A stretch of 64,000 bases of DNA from Maledivibacter halophilus (lineage in GTDB: Bacteria; Bacillota; Clostridia; Peptostreptococcales; Caminicellaceae), in the NCBI RefSeq assembly GCF_900167445.1, contig NZ_FUZT01000010.1, positions 62,001 to 126,000 of the forward strand, read 5' to 3'. Shown here piece by piece: positions 1-9,556 of this stretch (positions are counted from its first letter, which is position 1; every line of letters begins with the position of its first letter). The notes beneath the pieces were generated by a model, which was not told the origin of the DNA, did no database searches, and worked only from the letters and a program-made list of their open reading frames with translations. The position numbers were made by a program, and so were the translations under genes.

Positions 1-605
1 TTTTCCATTTGAACTTTATATTCATCGGATTTTCTTTTTTCTTCTTTTTGAATTTTGTAGACTTCTTTTGCAGTATTGATGGCGTTGACAATTGAATCCT
101 TTGAAGAATTTATCCTTATATAATCAATATTATTTTTTTTACAATAAAACTCTGTTAATATCCCACCAATTCCCAATACAATGCCATCCTTTAATGCTTT
201 TTTTACTAATTCTTCAGCCTCCATTTCATCTCTAAATATGTATTGTTTAATGGAAACGCTAATTAATTCACTGACAGTATCTATATCTTCAAATCTTTTG
301 TTATAACAAAATACCCCTATCTTCTCTTTTATTTCCTTTGCTTTTTTTAAGGCATCCAGATAATCTCCCAAATTGTGGACTATATCTACTACAGGTAATT
401 TTATTCTTTTTTGAATATATTTAGTATTGCCTCCTCTGCTTATAAAAACCTTATCCTCGTTTTCTCCAAGTTTTTTACATAAACTTACTGCTTCATCGAA
501 GAATCCCGTGTAAACATCTATCTCCTCCTTCATTTCTTCAACAATAGCTTTTACTTTTTCAGTAAGTTCATTATAGGGAGAGATAACTACAATATTACTG
601 GTCAT
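1..605 (-). CDS. Sigma-54 regulator, PrpR N-terminal domain (partial)
   Basis: This is the N-terminal ~201 codons of a gene that runs off the left edge. It starts at the ATG at 605-603, preceded by a GAGGTGAA-type ribosome site at about 610-617. The translation (MTSNIVVISPYNELTEKV...) resembles the PrpR N-terminal sensory domain of sigma-54-dependent activators: a Rossmann-like fold with a VFISRGGNT stretch and a later GIGGILTEFYCKK stretch. The family senses a small ligand and then activates sigma-54 RNA polymerase through an AAA+ domain, which would lie outside the window. It is divergent from the leu operon, but nothing shows that it controls leu, which has its own T-box. The target is unknown. 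Confidence 0.72.
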   Translation of the reverse strand, partial: MTSNIVVISPYNELTEKVKAIVEEMKEEIDVYTGFFDEAVSLCKKLGENEDKVFISRGGNTKYIQKRIKLPVVDIVHNLGDYLDALKKAKEIKEKIGVFCYNKRFEDIDTVSELISVSIKQYIFRDEMEAEELVKKALKDGIVLGIGGILTEFYCKKNNIDYIRINSSKDSIVNAINTAKEVYKIQKEEKRKSDEYKVQME

Positions 606-636
606 AAAATTCACCTCTAATAGAAAATATTTGTAA

Positions 637-661
637 TTGAGCAAATTACATAATTTCTCAA
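637..661. repeat. Short R1-like palindrome
   Basis: The sequence TTGAGCAAATTACATAAT followed by TTCTCAA is the two ends of the R1 repeat family joined with no middle. It lies just upstream of the partial regulator and may be a deletion remnant of a longer R1 copy or a minimal form. Confidence 0.45.
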
Positions 662-804
662 TTTTATACTTATATCATAATTCTAAAAATTCTAAATTGA
701 AAAATCAAGTCTATAAACATTGAAAAAGGCAGAATTTTGTCAAATTATATTATTTTTTTCTTCTTAAAAAATTTTGCTTATTTTTTAAATCTTCAAATTT
801 CTTC

Positions 805-833
805 TTGACAATAAAAAATACTGTTGCTATAAT
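805..833 (+). promoter_or_regulatory. leuCDB promoter
   Basis: A consensus sigma-A promoter is visible: -35 TTGACA at 805-810 and -10 TATAAT at 828-833 with a 17-nt spacer. Transcription should start near 840 and run into the T-box leader. Confidence 0.85.
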
Positions 834-844
834 CTTGTATAATT

Positions 845-1127
845 AAACAAAAAATTGATAATTCTTAATGTTATGACGGAGACCGGTATTTTATTTTATA
901 GTCTCAGAGAATCGGTGGCTGGTGAAAACCGACACTATAATAATATACGTCTCACTCCCGAGCAGTGTCCTTGAACAGTTGATTTCTTATTAGAGGACAA
1001 CGCCTGGCCCCGTTAAAGGCCTTAGCTTATTTTATCTTGGAAAGAGGTGTCCTTATTTTAGGATACAATTAAGGTGGTACCGCGGGTGTTTTCTCGTCCT
1101 TGAATATTTATTCAAGGGCGTTTTTTT
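845..1127 (+). promoter_or_regulatory. T-box leader, leucine specifier (CTC)
   Basis: This is a tRNA-sensing T-box riboswitch. Stem I carries the AGAGA/GGTGGCTGGTGAAAACC elements. The specifier codon CTC (Leu) lies at 951-953, directly before ACTCCCGAG. The conserved T-box AAGGTGGTACCGCG is at 1071-1084. A terminator hairpin (CGTCCTTGAA paired with TTCAAGGGCG) spans 1095-1120, followed by seven T at 1121-1127. Uncharged tRNA-Leu should pair with the specifier and the T-box bulge, favour the antiterminator and turn on leuCDB. The specifier was assigned by aligning with the second T-box at 4.3 kb, where the same slot reads ATC. Confidence 0.95.
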
Positions 1128-1155
1128 AATACATTTTTAAAAGGAGGTCATTTAT

Positions 1156-2418
1156 ATGGGTATGACTATGACACAAAAAATACTAGCAGATCATGCCGGA
1201 TTAAAGAGTGTAAAAGCAGGAGAATTTATTGAGGCAAATTTAGATTTGGTTTTAGGTAATGATATTACTACCCCTGTTGCAATTACTGAATTTAATAAAA
1301 TGAGTTTTGATAAGGTTTTTGATAAGAAAAAAATTGCAATTGTTCCCGATCATTTTACTCCAAGTAAAGATATTAAGTCGGCACAACAATGTAAATGTGT
1401 AAGAGAATTTGCATATGATAAGAAAATTGAAAATTACTTTGAAATTGGAGAAATGGGCATTGAACATGCCTTGATCCCGGAAAAAGGTCTTGTTGTTCCA
1501 GGAGATGTGGTCATTGGAGCCGATTCCCATACTTGTACCTACGGTGCACTAGGGGCTTTTTCCACTGGAATTGGAAGTACTGATATGGCTGCAGGTATGG
1601 CCACCGGTAAATGTTGGTTTAAGGTTCCCGGGGCTTTAAAATTTGTTTTATCAGGAAAATTAAATAAATGGGTCAGTGGAAAGGATGTTATTCTCCATAT
1701 CATTGGTATGATAGGAGTTGACGGAGCCCTTTATAAATCTATGGAATTTGTGGGAGAAGGATTAAAGAATTTATCTATAGATGACAGATTTACCATTGCC
1801 AATATGGCTATAGAAGCTGGAGGGAAAAATGGAATTTTCATGGTTGATGATATTACTTTAGATTATGTCAAGGAGCATTCCACTAAGGAGTATAAAATAT
1901 ACGCTCCAGATGAGGACGCCCAGTACGATGAGGTTTATGAAATAGACCTGTCTTCTATTCGTCCTACAGTTTCTTTCCCTCATCTGCCTGATAATACTCG
2001 CACTATCGATGAGGTGGGAGATGTGAAAATAGATCAAGTAGTTATAGGCTCATGTACAAATGGCCGCATAAGTGATTTAAGAAAAGCTGCTAAGATTTTA
2101 AAGGGGAAAAAAGTAAATAAAAAGGTTAGAACTATAATTTTTCCTGCCACTCAAAAAATTTATTTGCAAGCCCTTAGGGAAGGGCTTATCGAAGATTTCA
2201 TAGAAGCTGGAGCTGTTGTAAGCACTCCTACATGTGGCCCCTGCCTGGGAGGACATATGGGAATCCTGGCAGAAGGTGAAAGAGCCGTAGCAACAACAAA
2301 TCGTAATTTCGTTGGAAGAATGGGACATCCTAAATCTGAAGTATATTTAGCTAGTCCTCAGGTGGCAGCGGCCTCTGCTTTAACAGGTAAAATAACTAAT
2401 CCAGAGGAAATAGAATAG
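1156..2418 (+). CDS. leuC: 3-isopropylmalate dehydratase large subunit
   Basis: Large subunit of isopropylmalate isomerase, which converts 2-isopropylmalate to 3-isopropylmalate in leucine synthesis, and citramalate to 3-methylmalate in the citramalate route to isoleucine. The 420-aa length fits the short archaeal/clostridial LeuC class. The 4Fe-4S ligands are visible as C300 (GSCTNGR) and C360/C363 (TCGPCLGG); [13 protein letters not shown] at ~121-133 is the usual substrate/cluster region. The start at 1156 has AGGAGG 8 nt upstream, and leuD follows after 10 nt. It is the first gene of the T-box(Leu)-controlled operon. No leuA lies in the window. Confidence 0.96.
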   Translation: MGMTMTQKILADHAGLKSVKAGEFIEANLDLVLGNDITTPVAITEFNKMSFDKVFDKKKIAIVPDHFTPSKDIKSAQQCKCVREFAYDKKIENYFEIGEMGIEHALIPEKGLVVPGDVVIGADSHTCTYGALGAFSTGIGSTDMAAGMATGKCWFKVPGALKFVLSGKLNKWVSGKDVILHIIGMIGVDGALYKSMEFVGEGLKNLSIDDRFTIANMAIEAGGKNGIFMVDDITLDYVKEHSTKEYKIYAPDEDAQYDEVYEIDLSSIRPTVSFPHLPDNTRTIDEVGDVKIDQVVIGSCTNGRISDLRKAAKILKGKKVNKKVRTIIFPATQKIYLQALREGLIEDFIEAGAVVSTPTCGPCLGGHMGILAEGERAVATTNRNFVGRMGHPKSEVYLASPQVAAASALTGKITNPEEIE

Positions 2419-2428
2419 GAGGATTAAT

Positions 2429-2923
2429 ATGAAGAAAAAAGGTAAAGTTTTTAAGTTTGGTGACAATGTAGATACTGACGTTATTATCCCTGCAAGATAT
2501 TTAAATACTTCTGATCCTAAAGAATTGGCAGCCCACTGCATGGAAGATATAGATGGCACTTTTGCTTCTAAGGTTAAAAAAGACGATATAATCGTCGCCC
2601 ATAAAAACTTTGGATGTGGTTCTTCAAGGGAGCATGCTCCCATATCCATTAAAGCATCAGGTATATCCTGTGTTATTGCAGCCACATTTGCCAGAATTTT
2701 TTATAGAAATTCCTTTAACATAGGCCTTCCCATACTGGAATGTGAGGAAGCCGCTTATGATATCGAAGGTGGTGACGAGGTTGAAGTAAACTTTAGCAGT
2801 GGTGAAATATTTAATTTAACTAAAAATAAAATTTATAAGGCTGAACCATTGCCAAGCTTTATGCAGGAAATCATAAATAAGGATGGATTGCTTAATTATA
2901 TTTCACAGACTAAAGACATCTAG
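2429..2923 (+). CDS. leuD: 3-isopropylmalate dehydratase small subunit
   Basis: Small (swivel-domain) subunit that completes the LeuCD isomerase. The 164-aa length is normal for the small-subunit class that pairs with 420-aa LeuC proteins. Diagnostic motifs are [15 protein letters not shown] near the N-terminus, [12 protein letters not shown] in the middle and [14 protein letters not shown] after it. The AGGAGG site sits in the 10-nt gap after leuC, so the two are almost certainly co-translated. A 149-nt gap to leuB follows; it holds two direct copies of CAAGTTGCAAG (about 2940-2965) and no obvious terminator. Confidence 0.96.
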   Translation: MKKKGKVFKFGDNVDTDVIIPARYLNTSDPKELAAHCMEDIDGTFASKVKKDDIIVAHKNFGCGSSREHAPISIKASGISCVIAATFARIFYRNSFNIGLPILECEEAAYDIEGGDEVEVNFSSGEIFNLTKNKIYKAEPLPSFMQEIINKDGLLNYISQTKDI

Positions 2924-3072
2924 GACCTCTTTGAGGTTTCAAGTTGCAAGCTCCAAGTTGCAAGTTTTTTGGTCATTCTGTTAAGCAAAATAATATAAGT
3001 ATGTTGCTAAGAAAATTAATAAATTATATTTACTATTACTTTACTATTACACAATTATAGGAGGTTGAATAT

Positions 3073-4146
3073 ATGAATTTTAATGTGGCTGTCATTCCCG
3101 GTGATGGCATTGGACCAGAGGTTACTGAGCAGGCCGTCCTTGTTCTAGAAAAGATTGGAGAGTTATATAATCACAGCTTTAATTTTACAGAGGTTTTAGC
3201 TGGAGGATCTGCTTATGATCTTAAGGGTACACCACTGCCACAGGAAACTATAGACATTTGTAAAAATAGTGATGCAGTTTTACTAGGAGCTGTTGGAGGG
3301 CCTAAATGGGATAATCTTCCTGGAAACTTAAGACCTGAAAAGGGACTATTGCAAATAAGAAAAGAACTTGGACTCTATGCAAACATACGTCCCGCAGTGC
3401 TTTTTGATCCATTAAAGGAAGCCTGCCCGTTAAAGCCAGAGCTTATTGAAGGCGGCTTTGACATATGTGTTGTTCGTGAATTAACTGGCGGTATGTATTT
3501 TGGAGAAAAGGGACGTAAAGAAACGGATATGGGCATGGCTGCATACGACACTGAGCTTTATAGCGAGCCCGAAGTAGATAGAATAGTTAGAAAAGCCTTT
3601 GAAATTGCAAGAAAAAGAAATAATAAGGTTACTAATATTGATAAGATGAATGTTCTTGAAAGCTCAAGACTTTGGAGGGAAGTAGTAAATAAAACCTACG
3701 AAGAATACTCAGATGTTACTTTAAATCATCTATTGGTAGATAATGCAGCTATGCAGCTTATACGTGACCCTAAACAATTTGATGTAATTGTAACTACTAA
3801 TATGTTCGGCGACATATTGTCCGATGAAGCTAGTATGCTTACTGGTTCTATAGGTATGCTTCCATCTGCAAGTCTTGGAGAAGGCAAGTTTGGATTATAT
3901 GAACCTATCCATGGCTCAGCTCCTGATATAGCTGGTCAGGATAAGGCAAATCCCCTTGCTACAATTCTTTCTACTGCCATGATGCTTAGATTCTCATTTG
4001 ATCTAGAAAAAGAAGCTAAGGCAATAGAAGATGCAGTATTAAAAGTTCTTTCAGAGGGTTATAGGACTAAAGACATATATAGCAAAGGAACTAACTTAGT
4101 TGGATTAAAGGAAATGGGAAGACTAGTAGTTAGTTTTTGTAAATAG
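3073..4146 (+). CDS. leuB: 3-isopropylmalate dehydrogenase
   Basis: NAD-dependent oxidative decarboxylase that turns 3-isopropylmalate into 2-oxoisocaproate; it can also act on 3-methylmalate to give 2-oxobutyrate for isoleucine. The 357-aa length is typical. Visible motifs are PGDGIGPEV at the N-terminus, the substrate loop with LRPEKGL, the catalytic [11 protein letters not shown] region with its Tyr, [12 protein letters not shown], and the NAD-binding [18 protein letters not shown] near the C-terminus. AGGAGG precedes the ATG. Third gene of the leuCDB unit, 149 nt after leuD; internal promoters are not obvious. Confidence 0.96.
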   Translation: MNFNVAVIPGDGIGPEVTEQAVLVLEKIGELYNHSFNFTEVLAGGSAYDLKGTPLPQETIDICKNSDAVLLGAVGGPKWDNLPGNLRPEKGLLQIRKELGLYANIRPAVLFDPLKEACPLKPELIEGGFDICVVRELTGGMYFGEKGRKETDMGMAAYDTELYSEPEVDRIVRKAFEIARKRNNKVTNIDKMNVLESSRLWREVVNKTYEEYSDVTLNHLLVDNAAMQLIRDPKQFDVIVTTNMFGDILSDEASMLTGSIGMLPSASLGEGKFGLYEPIHGSAPDIAGQDKANPLATILSTAMMLRFSFDLEKEAKAIEDAVLKVLSEGYRTKDIYSKGTNLVGLKEMGRLVVSFCK

Positions 4147-4238
4147 TAAAGATGAATTTATACATGTGAAAATTCTAAGATTATATTTTTTTATTTATTC
4201 AAAAACTTTACTTATTTTAGAATTTTTTAAATTTTTTA

Positions 4239-4267
4239 TTGACAATCTATAATTACCCTGTTATAAT
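4239..4267 (+). promoter_or_regulatory. cimA promoter
   Basis: -35 TTGACA at 4239-4244 and -10 TATAAT at 4262-4267 are separated by exactly 17 nt, the same design as the leuC promoter. Transcription should begin near 4274 and read the second T-box. Confidence 0.85.
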
Positions 4268-4284
4268 TTTGGATAATTATAATA

Positions 4285-4611
4285 AAATGCTCATATTTAA
4301 AAGCTATGACGGAGACGGTGTTTTATATATCGTAGTTTTAGAGAGTCGGTGTCTGCTGAAAGCCGATACTACCTAATAAAGCACATATCACTCCCGAGCA
4401 TTATCTTTGAAAACCTATATTGATGATGGTTAAACAAATTTACTTTTCAATTTGTTTCACTATATAGTAGAAGATGACGACTAGCCCCGTTAAAGGCTTA
4501 GGTTTGATGGAACTGAAAGAGAGGTGTCTAATTATAATTATTTAGATGCAATTAAGGTGGTATCGCGGGTATATACTCGTCCTTGAATTTTTTATTCAAG
4601 GACGTTTTTTT
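4285..4611 (+). promoter_or_regulatory. T-box leader, isoleucine specifier (ATC)
   Basis: Second T-box riboswitch. Stem I elements match those of the leuC leader, but the specifier position (4387-4389) reads ATC (Ile) before ACTCCCGAG. The T-box AAGGTGGTATCGCG is at 4554-4567. The terminator pairs 4578-4588 with 4594-4604 and ends in a T-run at 4605-4611. It has an extra hairpin in the stem II/III region (AAACAAATT paired with AATTTGTTT, ~4435-4463) that the leuC leader lacks. The Ile specifier shows that the downstream synthase serves isoleucine, not leucine, synthesis. Confidence 0.94.
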
Positions 4612-4644
4612 ATTTTTAAACAATCTTTGAGAGGAGGCTTAAAA

Positions 4645-6207
4645 TTGAACAAAAATATAAAAATATTTGACTCTACCCTAAGAGACGGTGCTCAAGGGGA
4701 AGGAATATCTTTTTCGGTAAGTGATAAGTTGAAAATTGTTAAAGCTTTAGATAATCTTGGTGTTACTTATATTGAAGCAGGTAATCCAGGATCAAATATA
4801 AAGGACCTGGAATTCTTTGAAAAATTAAAATCTATTAAACTAGAAACTTCTAAAATTGTTGCCTTTGGAAGTACAAGGAGAAAGAATATATCCACTCAAG
4901 AAGATACAAACATAACTTCATTACTTGAAGCAGAAACACCTACAATCGCAATATTCGGTAAATCATGGGATTTTCATGTAACAGATATTATAAAAACCAG
5001 CTTAAATGAAAATTTGAAAATGATTAATGACACCATTACCTTTTTTAAAGAAAAAGGTAAAGAGGTAATATTTGATGCTGAACACTTTTTTGACGGATAT
5101 AAGTCAAATCCTGATTATGCATTAAAAGCACTAGCTTCAGCAGTAGATGCTGGGGCTGACGCTATTGTTTTATGTGATACAAATGGAGGTGTATTTCCCC
5201 AGGAAATATATGAAATAACCCAAAAGGTATGTGAATTATTTAATGTTGAAGTTGGTATTCACTGTCATAATGACTGTGGAATGGCTGTTGCTAATTCAAT
5301 CATGGGAGTTAAGGCAGGTGCTGTCCATGTTCAAGGAACTTATATTGGCTTTGGTGAAAGATGTGGAAATGCAAATCTTTCAACAATAATTCCAAATTTA
5401 CAGCTAAAAATGAAGCTTTCCTGTATTCCCCACAAGCAAGTAAAAAATATTACTTCTACTGCAAGATATATTTCAGAAATAAGTAATTTAAAATTAATAA
5501 ATGGAATGCCTTATGTAGGTAATGGAGCCTTTGCTCATAAAGGTGGAATGCATGTTGATGGAGTAGCAAAGGCTTCCCATTCCTTTGAGCATATTTCTCC
5601 TGAGATTGTTGGTAATAAAAGAAGGTTCTTGATGTCGGAAGTTTCTGGAAAAAGCACTGTACTTCCACTTATAAAAAAGGTTGACAGTACAATATCAAAG
5701 AACTCACCGGAAACGCAAAGCATAATAGATAAACTAAAGGAATTGGAGCATATGGGATACCAGTACGAAGGTGCAGAAGCTTCATTTGAACTGGTAATAC
5801 GAAAGCTCCTTAACAAATATGTATCCCCCTTTAAAATAGATTCCTTTAAAACCATTGGAGAGCACTCTATAATAGGAGGAAATTTCACAGCTTCAAGTAT
5901 CATAAAGGTCATTGTCGATAAAAAGGAAGAAATCACAGCAGAACAAGGAAATGGTCCAGTAAATGCTTTAAATAAATCTCTGAAAAAGGCTTTGGAAGTT
6001 TTTTATCCAGAGCTTAAAGAAGTACATTTAACTGACTATAAGGTTAGAGTTTTAGATGCTGAAAATGCCACATCAGCAAAGGTTAGAGTTTTAATAGAAT
6101 CCACCGATGGCAAAAAAACATGGACCACCATAGGTGTTTCTACTGATATTATTGAAGCCAGTTTGCTTGCCTTAAAGGACTCAATTGAATATAAGCTTAT
6201 GATGTAG
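4645..6207 (+). CDS. cimA: (R)-citramalate synthase
   Basis: Condenses acetyl-CoA and pyruvate to citramalate, the first step of threonine-independent isoleucine synthesis; LeuCD and LeuB then give 2-oxobutyrate. The HMGL-like catalytic domain starts with FDSTLRDGAQ (residues 8-17) and has the metal-binding HCH motif at about 206-208. A C-terminal LeuA-type allosteric dimer domain follows (~390-515). I chose the TTG at 4645 (520 aa) because GAGGAGG lies 7 nt upstream and the family begins here; the longer frame from 4546 would start inside the T-box antiterminator. Homology alone cannot fully separate CimA from isopropylmalate synthase, but the length class and the Ile T-box support CimA. Confidence 0.92.
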   Translation: MNKNIKIFDSTLRDGAQGEGISFSVSDKLKIVKALDNLGVTYIEAGNPGSNIKDLEFFEKLKSIKLETSKIVAFGSTRRKNISTQEDTNITSLLEAETPTIAIFGKSWDFHVTDIIKTSLNENLKMINDTITFFKEKGKEVIFDAEHFFDGYKSNPDYALKALASAVDAGADAIVLCDTNGGVFPQEIYEITQKVCELFNVEVGIHCHNDCGMAVANSIMGVKAGAVHVQGTYIGFGERCGNANLSTIIPNLQLKMKLSCIPHKQVKNITSTARYISEISNLKLINGMPYVGNGAFAHKGGMHVDGVAKASHSFEHISPEIVGNKRRFLMSEVSGKSTVLPLIKKVDSTISKNSPETQSIIDKLKELEHMGYQYEGAEASFELVIRKLLNKYVSPFKIDSFKTIGEHSIIGGNFTASSIIKVIVDKKEEITAEQGNGPVNALNKSLKKALEVFYPELKEVHLTDYKVRVLDAENATSAKVRVLIESTDGKKTWTTIGVSTDIIEASLLALKDSIEYKLMM

Positions 6208-6253
6208 AAAGGCTTATGTTGATCTATATATGATGGGTATAGTGAATTAAGGG

Positions 6254-6295
6254 GATGTTGGGAAATATTCTATTTGACTTTTATTTCCCAACATC
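6254..6295. terminator. Hairpin between convergent cimA and Mo-hydroxylase
   Basis: A perfect 13-bp inverted repeat (6254-6266 with 6283-6295) sits between the ends of cimA (+) and the molybdenum hydroxylase gene (-). There is no strong T-run, so it is a probable bidirectional terminator or RNA 3'-end hairpin. Confidence 0.6.
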
Positions 6296-6309
6296 TTATG
6301 TGTATTCTC

Positions 6310-8571
6310 TTAGCTTCTCTTTTCACTTATTGCCTCTAATATCTTTTCCGGTGTTGCTGGTAAAGATGTTATATTAATATTAAGTGCATTATTTATTGCA
6401 TTTATTATGGCTGGAGCAGCAGCTACTGCACAAATCTCTCCAATGCTTTTAGCTCCATAGGGCCCATATTCATCTTCTTTTTCTATAAGCTCTATCCTTA
6501 CATTTGGCATATCCGGTGCATTTATTACATGATATTTTGAAAAGTTTAATGACTTGACTTTTCCCTTATCATCTATTAATATTTCTTCACTTAAGGCATA
6601 GCCTATACTCATTTGGACCCCACCTTGTATTTGTCCTTCAACGAAGCTTTTATTAATTGCCTTTCCTATATCATGAGCAGCTAATAAATCTATTACTTTA
6701 ACTAATCCAGTTAAAGTGTCAACTTCAACTTCAGCAAAATTTGCCCCATAAACACCGGGATTAGCTGGAGATTTGTAGGTATACGTTACATTAATATCAT
6801 CTTCAAGTATATTTTGCATTTTTACTATCATTTGTCCATAGCTTACTTTTTCATTTTCATTTTCCTTATTCCATACATAGCCATTTTCCATAATGACATT
6901 TGTCTTTGAACAATTTAATATATTTGAAGAATTAGAAATAAATTTTTCCCTTGCCATTTCTGATATTTTCTTGGCACATCCACCGCATACATAGGTTACC
7001 CTACTTGCCTGGGTACCTGCAGAATCATAGGGACTCATAAAAGTATCCCCTTCTGGTGCAATCACTTTATCGGGATGAATATCCAGTGCCTCGGCCACTA
7101 TTTGTTTTATAGATGTTACTGTACCACAGCCTAAATCATGTATGGCAGATTTTAAAATAACCCTATCATCATCGGTCATTCTTAGTGTCATAGTAGTAAA
7201 ATCTGGATAGGCCCCATGATATCCATTTCCATGGGTTGCACAGGCCATACCAACTCCCTTTACAAACCGTCCTGTACTTTTGGGTCTATTCCATTTTTCC
7301 TTCCACCTAAATTTTTCCGCTCCTTTTTTTACACAATCTATTGCCCTGGCATTACCTAAATCCGGACCTCCAATGGGATCTCTATCATAGGGCTCAACTA
7401 AATTTCTTAATCTAATTTCTACAGGGTCCATATTTAGTCCCCTTGCAGCATTATTCATATTTATTTCACTTATTGCGTGGATTTGTGGGGACCCATATCC
7501 TCTACAGGCACCTCCTACAATTGTATTTGTATATACTGAAGTTACATTAAATCTTTGATTTTTGATTTTATACAATCTAAAGGCTTTTTTTGCCATAGCC
7601 ATGGCCACAGCCGATCCATTAGTATAATATGCACCTCCATCAACTTTAACATCAATATCCCTTGCAAGTATTAATCCATCCTTATCTACTGCTGTTTTTA
7701 CAACTGCTTTGGTTGCATTTCTACTTCTTGTACCTATTATAGCCTGGGTTCTATCGGTAATAAGTCTAACTGGACGACCTGTTTTCTTTGCCAAAAACCC
7801 ACATATGGGCTCTAATATAGGAAGGCCCTTCCCTCCAAAAGACCCTCCCATTGGAGCTTTTATTACTCTAATCTTATGCAAGGGCATGTCTAATGCTTCA
7901 GAAGTAATGAGCTGTACTTGAAATACCACTTGACATGGTGTCCATATGGTTATGTCTCCAAAGCTATCGGCAGCTGCCAGACAAACATGGGGTTCTATGG
8001 CTGCATGATGCTGCTTTGGTGTAGAAATTTTATCTTCGAAAACATAACTTGCATTTTCAAAAACTTTATGAGAATCTCCGGATTTTATTTCTTTTCGAAA
8101 TATAATATTTTCTCTATCATGGATTTTTATAGAATCTTCCTTTAAAGCTTCTTCTATGCTTGTAATAGCAGGCAGCTGTTCGTATTCAACATCTATTAAA
8201 CTTATAGCCTTCTCCACGGTATACATATCCTTTGCCACAACTGCTGCTATCCTGTCACCAAAATACCTTGCCTTGTCGGATAATAATAATTCGTCTTTTG
8301 GTACCTCAATACCTTTATACCATTTATGGGAATTATAATAGTTTTTTGGTACATCTTTATAAGTGAATATTTCTACTACTCCCGGTAATTTTTTAGCTTT
8401 AGAGGTATCTATTTTTACTATATTTCCATGGGCAACATTACTTAATAGCAGTTTTGCATATAGCATGCCATCTAATCTCATATCACCGACAAATTGTATT
8501 TTTCCCGTTGCTTTTTCTTTAACATCATGTCTAGGTATGGATTTCCCAATATATTTCAATTCCTTTTTCAT
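6310..8571 (-). CDS. Molybdenum hydroxylase large (Mo-cofactor) subunit
   Basis: Xanthine-dehydrogenase-family catalytic subunit of 753 aa, which binds molybdopterin and hydroxylates a carbon next to nitrogen in a heterocycle or an aldehyde. Domains: an aldehyde-oxidase/xanthine-dehydrogenase a/b hammerhead (~18-125) and a Mo-binding domain (~140-700). Visible motifs are GGSFGGKG, GGACRGYGSPQ and the C-terminal GPYGAKSIGE, whose Glu is the expected catalytic base. The gene starts 1 nt inside the FAD-subunit gene stop. The true substrate (purine, nicotinate, other N-heterocycle) cannot be read from the sequence. Clostridial members of this family sometimes carry labile selenium, which would suit a selenium-using host, but nothing here proves it. 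Confidence 0.88.
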   Translation of the reverse strand: MKKELKYIGKSIPRHDVKEKATGKIQFVGDMRLDGMLYAKLLLSNVAHGNIVKIDTSKAKKLPGVVEIFTYKDVPKNYYNSHKWYKGIEVPKDELLLSDKARYFGDRIAAVVAKDMYTVEKAISLIDVEYEQLPAITSIEEALKEDSIKIHDRENIIFRKEIKSGDSHKVFENASYVFEDKISTPKQHHAAIEPHVCLAAADSFGDITIWTPCQVVFQVQLITSEALDMPLHKIRVIKAPMGGSFGGKGLPILEPICGFLAKKTGRPVRLITDRTQAIIGTRSRNATKAVVKTAVDKDGLILARDIDVKVDGGAYYTNGSAVAMAMAKKAFRLYKIKNQRFNVTSVYTNTIVGGACRGYGSPQIHAISEINMNNAARGLNMDPVEIRLRNLVEPYDRDPIGGPDLGNARAIDCVKKGAEKFRWKEKWNRPKSTGRFVKGVGMACATHGNGYHGAYPDFTTMTLRMTDDDRVILKSAIHDLGCGTVTSIKQIVAEALDIHPDKVIAPEGDTFMSPYDSAGTQASRVTYVCGGCAKKISEMAREKFISNSSNILNCSKTNVIMENGYVWNKENENEKVSYGQMIVKMQNILEDDINVTYTYKSPANPGVYGANFAEVEVDTLTGLVKVIDLLAAHDIGKAINKSFVEGQIQGGVQMSIGYALSEEILIDDKGKVKSLNFSKYHVINAPDMPNVRIELIEKEDEYGPYGAKSIGEICAVAAAPAIINAINNALNINITSLPATPEKILEAISEKRS

Positions 8572-9455
8572 TATTGACTTCCTCCCAAAGCTTTATCTTC
8601 AAATAATTGCAGGTAAATATCATGGGCAACACCCTTTATGGCTTCCCTTTTATAGGGCCGAGACTTCCTGCCTTCTATGGCCATATCAACCTGTTTAGTT
8701 AGAGCATTGGAAAAATCCGTCAGCAACTGTTTTGATGGCTTTTTATTTATTAAGGCTTTTTCTGCAATTTGAGACCTGAAGGTTTTTGCTCCTAAAGCTC
8801 CTAAAAATACTCTTGCCTTTTCCACTATTTCTCTTTCATAATTAAATTTTATAACTGCAGCAGCATTAATTTTGGATATTGTAACTGCCCTTCTGCTCCC
8901 TAGCTTTGTAAAGGCTGAATTATAATTTTTCTTTATTTTAGGAACTACTATCTCAATAATAGCTTCATCTTTTTTCAAATTATTTTTACCGGAGCCAATT
9001 ATAACTTCATCAAGGGTCTTTTCTTCAATATTTCCTTTGCCATTTGCTACTCTTACAAGTCCGCCCATTGCCATAAGGGGCGGAACTGTATCTGCACATG
9101 GGGAAGAATTGGCTATATTTCCAGCTATAGTTCCTCTATTTCTGATCTGGGTTGAACCAACACGACTAGCACCTCTTTGAAGGGCTGGAGCATATTTTTT
9201 CACTATTTCATTTTCACTTATTCTGGTTAATGTGGTGGCAGAGCCTATTTTTATAAATTTTTCTTCTTCTCTTATATAATCAAGTTCCTTAATTCCCATT
9301 AGGTCAATTATCACTCCGGAAAAAATATTTCTTTTCCTTAATTGAATAATTAAATCCGTTCCCCCCGATATAAGCCAGGTATCTTCATGAATATCCTTTA
9401 GACAGTTGATTAATTCCTGTAAATTTTCAGGAGTCTTAACTGACATTTCATTCAT
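8571..9455 (-). CDS. Molybdenum hydroxylase FAD-binding subunit
   Basis: 294-aa medium subunit that carries FAD and passes electrons from the Fe-S subunit to NAD+ or another acceptor. FAD_binding_5 domain at ~5-170 with the pyrophosphate-binding SGGTDLIIQ and the RNRGTIAGNIANSSPCADT stretch; CO-dehydrogenase flavoprotein C-terminal domain at ~175-285. It overlaps the large-subunit gene by 1 nt, so the two are translationally coupled. It follows the 2Fe-2S subunit gene after a 101-nt gap. ATG start with a GGAG-type site just upstream. Confidence 0.9.
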   Translation of the reverse strand: MNEMSVKTPENLQELINCLKDIHEDTWLISGGTDLIIQLRKRNIFSGVIIDLMGIKELDYIREEEKFIKIGSATTLTRISENEIVKKYAPALQRGASRVGSTQIRNRGTIAGNIANSSPCADTVPPLMAMGGLVRVANGKGNIEEKTLDEVIIGSGKNNLKKDEAIIEIVVPKIKKNYNSAFTKLGSRRAVTISKINAAAVIKFNYEREIVEKARVFLGALGAKTFRSQIAEKALINKKPSKQLLTDFSNALTKQVDMAIEGRKSRPYKREAIKGVAHDIYLQLFEDKALGGSQ

Positions 9456-9556
9456 TTTTCTCCTCCTATCATAATTGCAAATTACATTTTCCTATATGTT
9501 ATAAAAACCCTTGGAAAGGAAATTTCATAGGATAATTATTTAAGTTTGATTTCCGC

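Noticed and set aside
4546..4644. N-terminal extension of CimA (start at 4546)
   Set aside because: It overlaps the T-box antiterminator and terminator. The TTG at 4645 has a strong ribosome site and the family start.
7709..8698. Several plus-strand ORFs opposite the molybdenum hydroxylase genes
   Set aside because: They lie wholly within strong minus-strand genes, lack ribosome sites and show no domain; they are shadow frames.
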